From UBA3700 sp963592135 (lineage in GTDB: Bacteria > Bacillota > Clostridia > Christensenellales > UBA3700), in NCBI GenBank assembly GCA_963592135.1, contig CAVAVP010000015.1:1-64000 (forward strand): 64,000 bases of DNA, given 5' to 3'. The position numbers and the translations under genes are program-made. Below, piece after piece: positions 9,255 to 16,480 of the stretch (positions are counted from its first letter, which is position 1; the number at the start of each line of letters is the position of its first letter). Below the pieces are notes generated by a model. It searched no databases. It was given only the letters and a program-made list of their open reading frames with translations, and had not been told where the DNA came from.

Positions 9255-10412
9255 TTAATTATTTTCAGTATTGTTTTGTGTTAAAGCAGGTTCTATGTTT
9301 TGTTGTTCGGTTGAACTCTCTATGTTTTGCGATTTATTTTCGATAGAGTTTTCTTGATTATCTAGAGTAAGTGTAGAGTTGCTTGTCTCAGTTTCTTGTT
9401 CTTGAGGTGTTGTTGTATGTTCAAGGTTTGGATTTTCTAACATTAACTCTTTTACTTTGTTCAAAGAAAGAGGAACGCCTATCTCTTCTTTTATATTTGC
9501 TGGCATTTGATCTTTTTTCCAAAGAAGGGAAGCATAAACAACTTTTTCCTCTGGAGTTATAGCTAATTTATATATTTTTAATTTGTTTTTCTTGTTCATA
9601 CCAAAGCCTATATTTCTTTTAATACATTTAGGGTCGGTAATTTCTCTTATTCCATCTAATACGTCGGCTTCAAGTAAGGTGTTTTTAATTTCAGTTATGC
9701 AATCAGTTAAAATAAAGCCAGTTAGTACTATCATTGGAAGAAGTAAAGATAGAAGTAGGGCTAGTGTTGAAGATAGCCAATTTAAAACATGGGATAGAAC
9801 TGATGCAGAGCCAGTGTCAACATATGAACCTAGTATATAATCTTCACGAATCCACCAAGAATCATCAACTGCATTTGAAGAGCCGTATGTTTGGAACCAC
9901 CTAACACCATTTTCATCTTCCCAAACAGTCTTTATATGGTGAAATACAAGTGTTGATTCAGCCTTTGCGGCAGTTTTTATTTCGTTAGAATAAAATCCAA
10001 ATGCTTGTTTAAATGAAACTTCGTAAGTTTTATTAGAGATTGTATCTGGCATAATTCTTTTACAACCACTTATACTAAAATCTTTATAAGAAGGATAGTA
10101 GTCATAAAAAGCTATAATATCTCCATCTTTTAGAGTATCAGTGTTTGTAGCTCTAACTAAAACATTATCTCCGATATTAAAGCCGCTTTTTACCATTGAG
10201 CCTGATATAACTTGTAGATTGCTATATCCAAACATAGATGGAGGAGTATTTTGATTTTTACAGTTAAAACTTACTATAGAAAATAAAATACCAATCAACA
10301 CTAAAAGAAAGCAAATAAGATCTAAAATGCTTCTTATGGTTAACTTGATTACACCAATAGCTGTAATCTTTGGTTTTTTAGATAGTGAATTTATGCTTTC
10401 AATATTTTCCAT
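9255..10412 (-). CDS. SipW/ER-type signal peptidase I with long C-terminal tail, 385 aa
   Basis: S26 signal peptidase of the Ser/His (SipW, ER/archaeal) type. Seen: an N-terminal helix (about residues 22-50), the catalytic Ser72 in SGSM, His158/His159 in FHHI where the bacterial type has Lys, and an Asp pair near 183-184 after TYGSSN. A second membrane segment lies near 205-240. It then carries about 140 residues not found in minimal SipW, ending in a Gln/Asn/Glu/Thr-rich low-complexity tail. It is adjacent to a small secreted TasA-like protein and a repeat surface protein on the same strand. This matches the SipW-plus-substrate arrangement and suggests it processes those exports. The ribosome-binding site is weak (AAGAGA). 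Confidence 0.85.
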   Translation of the reverse strand: MENIESINSLSKKPKITAIGVIKLTIRSILDLICFLLVLIGILFSIVSFNCKNQNTPPSMFGYSNLQVISGSMVKSGFNIGDNVLVRATNTDTLKDGDIIAFYDYYPSYKDFSISGCKRIMPDTISNKTYEVSFKQAFGFYSNEIKTAAKAESTLVFHHIKTVWEDENGVRWFQTYGSSNAVDDSWWIREDYILGSYVDTGSASVLSHVLNWLSSTLALLLSLLLPMIVLTGFILTDCITEIKNTLLEADVLDGIREITDPKCIKRNIGFGMNKKNKLKIYKLAITPEEKVVYASLLWKKDQMPANIKEEIGVPLSLNKVKELMLENPNLEHTTTPQEQETETSNSTLTLDNQENSIENKSQNIESSTEQQNIEPALTQNNTENN

Positions 10413-10444
10413 AGTTTTGGTTTCTCTTGATATTATAAGAAATT

Positions 10445-10484
10445 ATGCACCCTAAATCAAATCGAAATAGAGTGCATTTTTTTT
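10445..10484. terminator. Hairpin between the TasA-like gene and sipW-like gene
   Basis: ATGCACCCTA (10445-10454) pairs with TAGAGTGCAT (10468-10477) with one G-T wobble. The eight-base T-run (10477-10484) is on the plus-strand side. In the minus direction, where the genes run, the hairpin is followed only by an AATTTCTT tract. It may therefore act as a partial terminator or RNA-processing/stability element that lowers sipW relative to the upstream gene. Confidence 0.4.
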
Positions 10485-10510
10485 CATTCGTTTGTTTAAT
10501 CAGATTTTGA

Positions 10511-11062
10511 TTAAGCTTTTACTTGAGCTTCAAGTACCCATGTAAATGTTCCATCTAAAACTGCAGATTTTAATGTATCTGTAACTGTAACTTTAACATA
10601 GTATACACTTGTAGCACCAGCTGCAACTGTAACTGAACTTGAAGAAGCTGCATATGTTACGCCATCAGCACTGTATTCAACTGTCATATTTGTATCATCA
10701 TTACCTGCTTTATAAGATAATGTAGCAATATATGGATTTTCTTCAGAAGAGTTTGTGAAATCAAACTTATAAACTACTGAATTGTTTTCTGCAGATAAAT
10801 CTAAAGCTGTTGGGTTGATAGCTGTATTTTGATCAGCTGTTTCATAACCTGTGAATGTAGCTGTACCTTTTAATGTGTCAGACTTATAGCTTTCTGTAAT
10901 CTTTACTGAACCAACTACATGTTTAGCAACGTATGTAACGTTAACTCCTGAAGTTGTTGTTTGTCTTTCGTAAGCGAATACTGCTACTGCAGAAACTGTC
11001 ATCATGATCATAACTAAGCATAAAGCTGCTAATGATACTATTAATCTTTTCTTTGTTGTCAT
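10511..11062 (-). CDS. Small secreted TasA/CalY-like protein, 183 aa
   Basis: The N-terminus MTTKKRLIV and a hydrophobic stretch ending in AVAVFAYE resemble the SipW-cognate signal peptides of TasA/camelysin-type proteins. The remaining ~155 residues are Thr/Ser/Val-rich with no cysteine and predicted all-beta. Family knowledge: such proteins are cut by SipW-type peptidases and can form extracellular fibres or surface coats. The ATG at 11062 has a good ribosome-binding site (AAGGAG, nine-base spacing) and is preferred to a TTG seven codons upstream. The signal peptidase gene follows downstream. Full TasA orthology is not claimed, since length and core sequence differ. Confidence 0.75.
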   Translation of the reverse strand: MTTKKRLIVSLAALCLVMIMMTVSAVAVFAYERQTTTSGVNVTYVAKHVVGSVKITESYKSDTLKGTATFTGYETADQNTAINPTALDLSAENNSVVYKFDFTNSSEENPYIATLSYKAGNDDTNMTVEYSADGVTYAASSSSVTVAAGATSVYYVKVTVTDTLKSAVLDGTFTWVLEAQVKA

Positions 11063-11172
11063 AGTTTTTTTCTCCTTAAACAATTAAATTTTATTTCATA
11101 GTTTTAATTTTTTTTGAAACAGCAATTTTTATAATTTGTGCCATTTCGTTTTTGACACCTACATTCTATCGT

Positions 11173-11234
11173 TTAAGTAATTACAAAATAATTACAAACA
11201 AATTGTAATTTTTTGCAACATCTGCCAGATTATA
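11173..11234 (-). promoter_or_regulatory. Putative -10 box and AATTAC/GTAATT repeat cluster upstream of the TasA-like gene
   Basis: A minus-strand TATAAT lies at 11234-11229. Downstream in the transcript come clustered copies of TAATTACAAA/TTTGTAATTA (about 11173-11212), with one more copy near 11286. The untranslated leader would be about 160 bases. No convincing -35 is seen. The repeats could be regulator sites or simple AT-rich repetition. Confidence 0.35.
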
Positions 11235-11293
11235 GACAAAAATTGCCAAAAAAGCGAATTTTGCTTATGTTTTAACAAAAAAGGCTTGTAATT

Positions 11294-11321
11294 ATTAAAA
11301 AATAAAGCAACAAATTGTTGC
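11294..11321 (-). terminator. Terminator of the surface repeat protein gene
   Basis: Read on the minus strand, GCAACAA and TTGTTGC (11321-11307) form a hairpin with almost no loop, followed by a T-rich tract (TTTATTTTTT). It lies eight bases beyond the stop of the upstream minus-strand gene, so transcription of the small secreted protein probably starts anew. Confidence 0.6.
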
Positions 11322-11329
11322 GATTTTTA

Positions 11330-13900
11330 TTACTTTGTTTGCAGATAGTTTTTCATGAATAAATTCTTAAATATAAGGAATATAGAATATAGGATTATAT
11401 ATATAATGATTATAAATACTACACCTAGTAGTATTTTTCCAATTATGCTGCTAAATATATCGTTGAAGTTAATTTTTTTGCCGGAAAATAATTTTTCAAT
11501 TAATGAAAGCGATGGAAGTGAAACATCATCAATATTTAGATAAGAAGCAATTTTGTCTATAACTGTTTGCTGAGTATCGGCACTTGTCATTGTTACGTGC
11601 TCTTGCATTAAATCATCAAGAGAGTAGATAGAGTCTTCTCTTATAATGCCTTTACATGAGTTTATGTATTCCTCGTAATTAATCTCATTATTTAAGGAAT
11701 TTAATTTCCCATAAAATTGCATATAAGCATATAAAGATATAATATATTCACCTGATTCTCCGTAAGTAATAGAATCTACAAGATTAACTTCTTGTTTTTG
11801 GAACCATGTAATATCACTTGTGTCGGTTGTGGACCATCCCTTAAAAATGTAAAGGGCATAGTCTTTGCCAACATTTAAACTTCCAATTTTAACAGCATCA
11901 TAATTTTGGCCAATAAAACCTTTTACAAATGTTGGCAGTTTGACTTTATCGCCAAGGCCGCCAGCAGTTTCCATGTAATAAATACCATTAACATAATATT
12001 TTATAGAGAAGTGTTTGTAGATATAAACCTTCGCAGGAAGTCCATCTTCTGCCGAAGAAAATAAAAAGCCATTATATTCAAAACATTTTATTTTTTCATT
12101 TTTTTCATTTAGAACGAAAAAGGATGTAGCATCATATTTGTCATAATAATATCCAATTCCTGTACTTCCGTCGTGTTTACCATAACAGTACATACTTTTT
12201 CTTAAATGGTAATAACTATCTCCAATATATTCATATTTGGCTGGTTGAATGCCTGTATTATAGTAATAAACAGATATAGGATGTTTTTCAGACCATTGTG
12301 CATATAAAACTATATCTTTACCTCCTTTAAATTCAGAAGAGGAGGTTGTAGTTGTAAAATCAGCATCTAAGTACCAACTTATAAATTCATACCCATCAAG
12401 AATAGGGACCGCTTGATCTTTAGGTACATCGTATTTGCGTATATAGTAATGATATAGTGGATTATCTGGATCTTCTTTTCCACCATTGAACACATACGAG
12501 ATAGAGTATATTGCAGGACTATCTATTTGAATATAGTCTGGAACGCCCAAGGAGACAGAAGATATGTAATTTCCTTTTAATTGTGAAAGACTTATAATAC
12601 TGCCGCCTGTTGAGATTACACTAAAAGTTGTAGCTCCGCTTACTTTAGATGTAAGACTATTTAAATCTTCAGAATAATAATATGTGCCTTCGTGTTCATA
12701 ATAACTTATAGTATCCACTTTTTTATCTATAATCTTATAAAAATCTGTTGTTTTATAGTACGCCTTAGCAAATTTAAGTTCACTGAACTTTGCATATAAA
12801 GTAATATCGCTTGCAACAAAGTCCGAGGAGGCAGGAGTAGAAGTAAAATTTTCATCAAGATAATATCCAATAAATTGATAGCCATACTTAAAAGGAATAG
12901 GAATAGATGATGAGGCTAGTTCGCTCTTAGTATTATAGTAGTTATATAAGGCAACTAATTTTTTACCACCATTAAGCTCATATTTTATTGAATAAAAGGT
13001 GTTATATATTGCAATATGGTCGGGAATTCCAGCGGATTTAAGACAGAAGTTTTTCCCCATGGTTGTTATAAGTCTAAAATTATTATCATTTTTATCTTGA
13101 ATAGAATAGTTTTCAAGATTATAGCCAGAATTAAAATTTTCAATAAGTTCAGTGAAACCATACATTTCTTGTGTCATTATGTCGTAGTAGCCTACGGTTC
13201 CTATTTGTGTGTAAATTTTTTTATAGTAGTCGTGGGTTATTTTATATACAGGTATGTATTCTATTTTTGAAAAACAAGCATATAGTGTAATATCGTTAGA
13301 AAGTTTAGTTCCTTTGATTGAATAATAACTATGTTCGTAGGTTGTTTCTGAAAACCAGCCTATAAATTTATAGCCATCTTTGCTGGGATTATTAAGAGAA
13401 ATATAAGTTTCGTTGTCCGCGTAAACATAGTGGATATTTTCTGTTTCTAAAGTCCCTTCGTCTAATTCGTAAGAAATCTTATAATATGGCCTATAAATAT
13501 GTATTTGCGTAGGTTGCCCGTTAGTATCTATGTAGTAATGGCCATTTTCAATGTAAGCGCCAGTTACCATTAATCTAGGGCCTCTGTATGCTTTACAAGT
13601 TGTAGCATTATATGTTTTATAAAAATATCCAAGTCCTGATGTTGTGTCAGAAACAGCACCTAGGTCAATTTTATAGTTTGATACATTAGTAAGTTCAGAA
13701 TTGAATTTAAAATATCCAAGATTATTGTTTTGAAGTTCACCATCTACAATTGAAATATCATGAATTGTTACCGTTAAAACCTCTGTAGAAGATTCAGCTT
13801 CAACTATATTTTCATTTGAACTAAAAACAATAAAAAAGGCAACGACTAATAAAAGTAGTAGGAGAACAAAAATATAATAAACTTTATATTCTTTTATCAT
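11330..13900 (-). CDS. Membrane-anchored surface protein with InlB/Listeria-Bacteroides-type repeats, 856 aa
   Basis: N-terminal hydrophobic segment (about residues 8-27, signal anchor or signal peptide) and a C-terminal hydrophobic segment (about 815-845) followed by a basic tail KNLFMKNYLQTK. In between lie at least three InlB-B-type (flg_new) repeats. Each has YxISYELDGG-like, GYKFIGWF/GYQFIGYY/GYEFISWY and DITLYAxFS/DIVLYAQWS signatures (near 155-210, 305-372 and 465-540). They alternate with a second unit that contains YY-rich strands. Such repeats are found in adhesins and other cell-wall proteins. No LPxTG motif is seen. The start has a poor ribosome-binding site but is supported by the signal segment. 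The transcript should begin near 14012, leaving a ~110-base structured leader. Confidence 0.8.
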   Translation of the reverse strand: MIKEYKVYYIFVLLLLLLVVAFFIVFSSNENIVEAESSTEVLTVTIHDISIVDGELQNNNLGYFKFNSELTNVSNYKIDLGAVSDTTSGLGYFYKTYNATTCKAYRGPRLMVTGAYIENGHYYIDTNGQPTQIHIYRPYYKISYELDEGTLETENIHYVYADNETYISLNNPSKDGYKFIGWFSETTYEHSYYSIKGTKLSNDITLYACFSKIEYIPVYKITHDYYKKIYTQIGTVGYYDIMTQEMYGFTELIENFNSGYNLENYSIQDKNDNNFRLITTMGKNFCLKSAGIPDHIAIYNTFYSIKYELNGGKKLVALYNYYNTKSELASSSIPIPFKYGYQFIGYYLDENFTSTPASSDFVASDITLYAKFSELKFAKAYYKTTDFYKIIDKKVDTISYYEHEGTYYYSEDLNSLTSKVSGATTFSVISTGGSIISLSQLKGNYISSVSLGVPDYIQIDSPAIYSISYVFNGGKEDPDNPLYHYYIRKYDVPKDQAVPILDGYEFISWYLDADFTTTTSSSEFKGGKDIVLYAQWSEKHPISVYYYNTGIQPAKYEYIGDSYYHLRKSMYCYGKHDGSTGIGYYYDKYDATSFFVLNEKNEKIKCFEYNGFLFSSAEDGLPAKVYIYKHFSIKYYVNGIYYMETAGGLGDKVKLPTFVKGFIGQNYDAVKIGSLNVGKDYALYIFKGWSTTDTSDITWFQKQEVNLVDSITYGESGEYIISLYAYMQFYGKLNSLNNEINYEEYINSCKGIIREDSIYSLDDLMQEHVTMTSADTQQTVIDKIASYLNIDDVSLPSLSLIEKLFSGKKINFNDIFSSIIGKILLGVVFIIIIYIILYSIFLIFKNLFMKNYLQTK

Positions 13901-13913
13901 ACGCTTTAATAAG

Positions 13914-13983
13914 TGCCTGCTGATTGCGAATTAAGGGAGAAGCAAAAAGCAGGCATGGGAGACGAAGTAATAAACCCACTTCG
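13914..13983 (-). ncRNA. Structured 5' leader of the surface protein mRNA
   Basis: Two inverted repeats lie in the untranslated leader. CGAAGT (13963-13968) pairs with ACTTCG (13978-13983) over a nine-base loop. TGCCTGC (13914-13920) pairs with GCAGGCA (13949-13955) over 28 bases. The second stem ends only 13 bases upstream of the ATG, so it could mask or expose the weak initiation region. Composition is richer in G+C than the surroundings. No known riboswitch class is recognised; an Rfam covariance search would decide whether it is a known RNA. Confidence 0.4.
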
Positions 13984-13992
13984 AATATAAAC

Positions 13993-14008
13993 TAACCGAC
14001 AAGGGTTA
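13993..14008. promoter_or_regulatory. Operator copy 1 (TAACC-N6-GGTTA)
   Basis: TAACCGACAAGGGTTA is a palindrome with five-base arms. It matches operator copy 2 at 13 of 16 positions and is centred exactly 32 bases from it, about three helical turns. It lies just downstream of the minus-strand transcription start predicted from the TTGACT/TACAAT promoter. Confidence 0.65.
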
Positions 14009-14018
14009 ATTTAAGTAC

Positions 14019-14047
14019 ATTGTATAACCGAGTAAGGTTAAAGTCAA
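14019..14047 (-). promoter_or_regulatory. Promoter for the surface protein gene, overlapped by operator copy 2
   Basis: On the minus strand, TTGACT (14047-14042), a 17-base spacer and TACAAT (14024-14019) make a near-consensus sigma-A promoter pointing at the surface protein gene. The second operator, TAACCGAGTAAGGTTA on the plus strand (14025-14040), fills almost the whole spacer. Binding there would block RNA polymerase directly. The adjacent divergent XRE gene is the obvious candidate repressor. An extended -10 for that gene (TGCTAAAGT, 14066-14074) lies just to the right. Confidence 0.7.
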
Positions 14048-14107
14048 CACTTTTATTAAAGAATGTGCTAAAGTCTATTTGAATAATTTAACACAAGTAG
14101 GTTAGAA

Positions 14108-14419
14108 ATGGTTTTTGCGGAAAGATTAAAACAATTAAGAGAGGATAGAGGTTTGTCTCAATCAGCGCTTGCAAGAGCAACAGGTTTAAGACAAAGTCAT
14201 ATCTCTGCATGGGAAAGCGGAATAAGGCAACCTCTTCCCGATGGTTTAATGAGACTTGCAGATTATTTTTGTTGTAGTATAGATTATTTGTTGTGTTATG
14301 GACCAAACAATCAAGAGAAAAGAAAAATAGATGAAACAATTGCAGAATTAAGTTCTTTATCGAAAGATGATCAACTAAAAGTTGCAGGCTACATAGATTG
14401 TTTGAAAGGAAAAAAATAA
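14108..14419 (+). CDS. XRE-family (Cro/CI-type) transcriptional regulator, 103 aa
   Basis: Residues 4-65 form a classic HTH_3 domain: ERLKQLREDRGLSQ, ALARATGLRQSHISAWESG, then LADYF and IDYLL. A short helical tail of ~35 residues follows, possibly for dimerisation. It is divergent from the surface-protein block, and two matching palindromes lie between them. The layout recalls SinR and the tapA-sipW-tasA operon, but the DNA motif differs from the known SinR box and the tail is unlike SinR. Only functional analogy is suggested. The ribosome-binding site is modest (GTAGGTTAG). Autoregulation is plausible because one operator sits near -48 of its own promoter. Confidence 0.9.
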   Translation: MVFAERLKQLREDRGLSQSALARATGLRQSHISAWESGIRQPLPDGLMRLADYFCCSIDYLLCYGPNNQEKRKIDETIAELSSLSKDDQLKVAGYIDCLKGKK

Positions 14420-14513
14420 ATTCATAAATTCAATAAAAAATATATTTTGTTTTTATCTACATAAAGTAGAATTAAGGAATCTTTAGGTATACTTCAAATC
14501 AATATGACGATAA

Positions 14514-14542
14514 TTGAAAACAATGAATGTTCATTGTATTAT
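14514..14542 (+). promoter_or_regulatory. Promoter with an 18-base palindromic operator filling its spacer
   Basis: TTGAAA (14514-14519), a 17-base spacer and TATTAT (14537-14542). The spacer is an almost perfect operator: ACAATGAA, TG, TTCATTGT (14520-14537), with eight-base arms. This is the size and shape of a TetR-family site. It should control the condensation-domain/phosphatase pair. No regulator gene for it is adjacent; the TetR gene at 32511-33119 is distant. Confidence 0.6.
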
Positions 14543-14597
14543 TAAATTGATGAAAAGGAAAAAATTTTTATCGAAAAAGGTTATCAAGAGGTGAAAA

Positions 14598-15884
14598 ATG
14601 AAAGAAAGAATAAAGGCTGAACTTTGGGATAAAACTCAATATATATTATCTAAATTCTATGATAGGATGATGCATTATGCAGTCTATATGGACGGGGATT
14701 TAGATTTAGACTTAATTAGAAAATCTATAGATAAAGTAATTAAAAATGTTAAGGTGTTAAGATCAAGATATGTTCCTAATCCTATAAGACAATACTGGCT
14801 TGTAACAGAAAAATACAGCATAGAAGAACTTGCTACAAAAGAAGAAATTGACGATTTAAATGGCAGTGTTGAAGAATTTTTAAAAATACATATATCCCAT
14901 AAATCTAGATTTCAATTTAGAGCAAAGATTTTTACATGCAAAGATAAATGTGCATTTGCTTTAGTAGTTAACCATCAATGTTTTGATGGAAGCGAATTAA
15001 AATATACTGTGAGAAAAATAGTTGAATGTTATAACGCATTTAAAACTAATGGAAATGCAGATTCAGTTGAAATAAAAAACGGTTCTCGTGCTATAAAGCA
15101 ATTGTATGAAAAAATGGCACCTAGTACTAAAGCAAAGGCAAAAAAACTTTATAACAACGCTTCAAAAACTGGAGTAAAAAGTCACTTTAGATTTACTCAG
15201 AATAAAGAAGTGTCAAAGATTTTCTTTACAAGAGTGTTGGATATAGATTTTGTAAATAAATTAAAAGAAAAAGGGAAAAAATACAATGCAACATTAAATG
15301 ATGTTATTCTTGCTGCTTACTTTAGAGCTTATGCAAAAGAAGCAGGATTTGATAATAATAAGCTTTTGAATATTACATCAATTGTTGATTTAAGAAGACA
15401 TTTGCTTTCAGGGAACGATTTAGAAGGTTGCACAAACATGGTTGCATTCATGCCATGCAAATTAAATGGAATTGGTGAAAACTTTATAGAAACACTAAGG
15501 AAAGTTGCTGAAAATAATAATAATCAAAAAAAAGATGAAGTTGTAGGTTTATATGGAATTCCACTTCTTGCTCTTGCTTATAAGATTATTTGGTTTGATA
15601 TAGTATCTGGAATTGCTGTAAAGATAGGTTACGAAAATCCTGTAATGCAGATGAGTAATCTAGGAAAAATAGATAGAGGCGATGTAACTTTTTATGGTTG
15701 CAAAATGACAGATATATTATGTACAGGAGCTGTAAAGAATAGACCATATTTCCAATTAACATGCGTTTCTATTGATACTCATTTAAATATATGTATCGCT
15801 GAAAATTGTTCTAAAGAAGATGAAGTATTAATAAATAGTTTCTTAGATGATATAATAGAAATATTAAAGGAATTTATTGAATAA
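14598..15884 (+). CDS. Condensation-domain / alcohol acyltransferase-like protein, 428 aa
   Basis: CoA-dependent acyltransferase fold of the condensation/WS-DGAT/alcohol acetyltransferase group. The catalytic HxxxDG motif is present as HQCFDG at residues 126-131. Conserved blocks VKSHF, NDVILAAYFRAY, DLRRHL and QMSNLGKI match the second lobe. It stands alone, without adenylation or carrier domains, so it is not part of an NRPS. A role in making an acylated lipid or surface metabolite is inferred. It has a good ribosome-binding site (AGAGGTG). It is followed 15 bases later by a tyrosine phosphatase, an operon driven by the palindrome-containing promoter. Confidence 0.75.
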   Translation: MKERIKAELWDKTQYILSKFYDRMMHYAVYMDGDLDLDLIRKSIDKVIKNVKVLRSRYVPNPIRQYWLVTEKYSIEELATKEEIDDLNGSVEEFLKIHISHKSRFQFRAKIFTCKDKCAFALVVNHQCFDGSELKYTVRKIVECYNAFKTNGNADSVEIKNGSRAIKQLYEKMAPSTKAKAKKLYNNASKTGVKSHFRFTQNKEVSKIFFTRVLDIDFVNKLKEKGKKYNATLNDVILAAYFRAYAKEAGFDNNKLLNITSIVDLRRHLLSGNDLEGCTNMVAFMPCKLNGIGENFIETLRKVAENNNNQKKDEVVGLYGIPLLALAYKIIWFDIVSGIAVKIGYENPVMQMSNLGKIDRGDVTFYGCKMTDILCTGAVKNRPYFQLTCVSIDTHLNICIAENCSKEDEVLINSFLDDIIEILKEFIE

Positions 15885-15899
15885 GGAATTTGTTAAATA

Positions 15900-16376
15900 A
15901 TGAAAATTGTATTTGTATGTTCGTCTAATATTTGTAGAAGTCCTTATTGTGAAATTATGATGCAAAGAATGATTGAAAACGATAAGGATTTAGCAAGCAA
16001 AGTTAAGAAGGTGTCTTCGGCGGCTATGTTAAATAGATCTTTTAAGATAAATCCAAAAGCAGTTTTGTCTTTAAGAAGGGAAGGGTTTAGTGATGATGTT
16101 ATATATGCTCATAAACCTAGATTTAAAATTGCTGCATGGAAAGATTTAAAAGAAGCTGATCTAATTATTGGAATGAACAATGCAAATAAATTTTTTACTC
16201 CACTTGTATTTAAAAAGAAGTTTAGAACATTATCCGAGGTTGCAGAAAATAAATATAAAAACATACCAGACCCATGGCTTATGAAGGATATGAATGATTA
16301 TTATGCAGTCATGGATATTCTAAAGGATTATTTAAATAAATTTGTTGAAAGAATTAAAAGAGGAGATTCTTTTTAA
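15900..16376 (+). CDS. Low-molecular-weight protein-tyrosine phosphatase family protein, 158 aa
   Basis: The P-loop CSSNICRS (Cys7 to Arg13, C-x5-R) is at the N-terminus and the general-acid loop DPW is near residue 122, the standard LMW-PTP layout. Length is typical. In Bacillota these enzymes dephosphorylate tyrosine kinases or arginine-phosphorylated proteins. The present substrate is unknown. It is co-transcribed with the condensation-domain protein 15 bases upstream. No good ribosome-binding site is visible, so translation may depend on the upstream gene. Confidence 0.85.
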   Translation: MKIVFVCSSNICRSPYCEIMMQRMIENDKDLASKVKKVSSAAMLNRSFKINPKAVLSLRREGFSDDVIYAHKPRFKIAAWKDLKEADLIIGMNNANKFFTPLVFKKKFRTLSEVAENKYKNIPDPWLMKDMNDYYAVMDILKDYLNKFVERIKRGDSF

Positions 16377-16415
16377 AAGGCCCAAAGAATCGGTAAAAAC
16401 TTAAAAATATGGGTA

Positions 16416-16444
16416 TAGACACATAATTTTGTTTATGTTATAAT
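16416..16444 (+). promoter_or_regulatory. Promoter of the Ppx/GppA gene
   Basis: TAGACA (16416-16421), a 17-base spacer and TATAAT (16439-16444) preceded by TGT, i.e. an extended -10. The start of transcription should fall near 16451, about 30 bases before the ATG. Confidence 0.7.
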
Positions 16445-16480
16445 TCTTATGATTAATAATTTTACTAAGAAAGGAATTTT

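Noticed and set aside
11355..11543. Plus-strand open frame inside the surface protein gene
   Set aside because: Antisense shadow of the InlB-repeat gene, without ribosome-binding site or family features.
13993..14040. CRISPR-like or IS-end repeats
   Set aside because: Only two short palindromic units, in operator geometry over a promoter; no spacers, no transposase.
14108..14419. Orthologue of SinR
   Set aside because: Only the HTH is shared; the tail and the palindromic motif differ from SinR and its known box, so analogy only.
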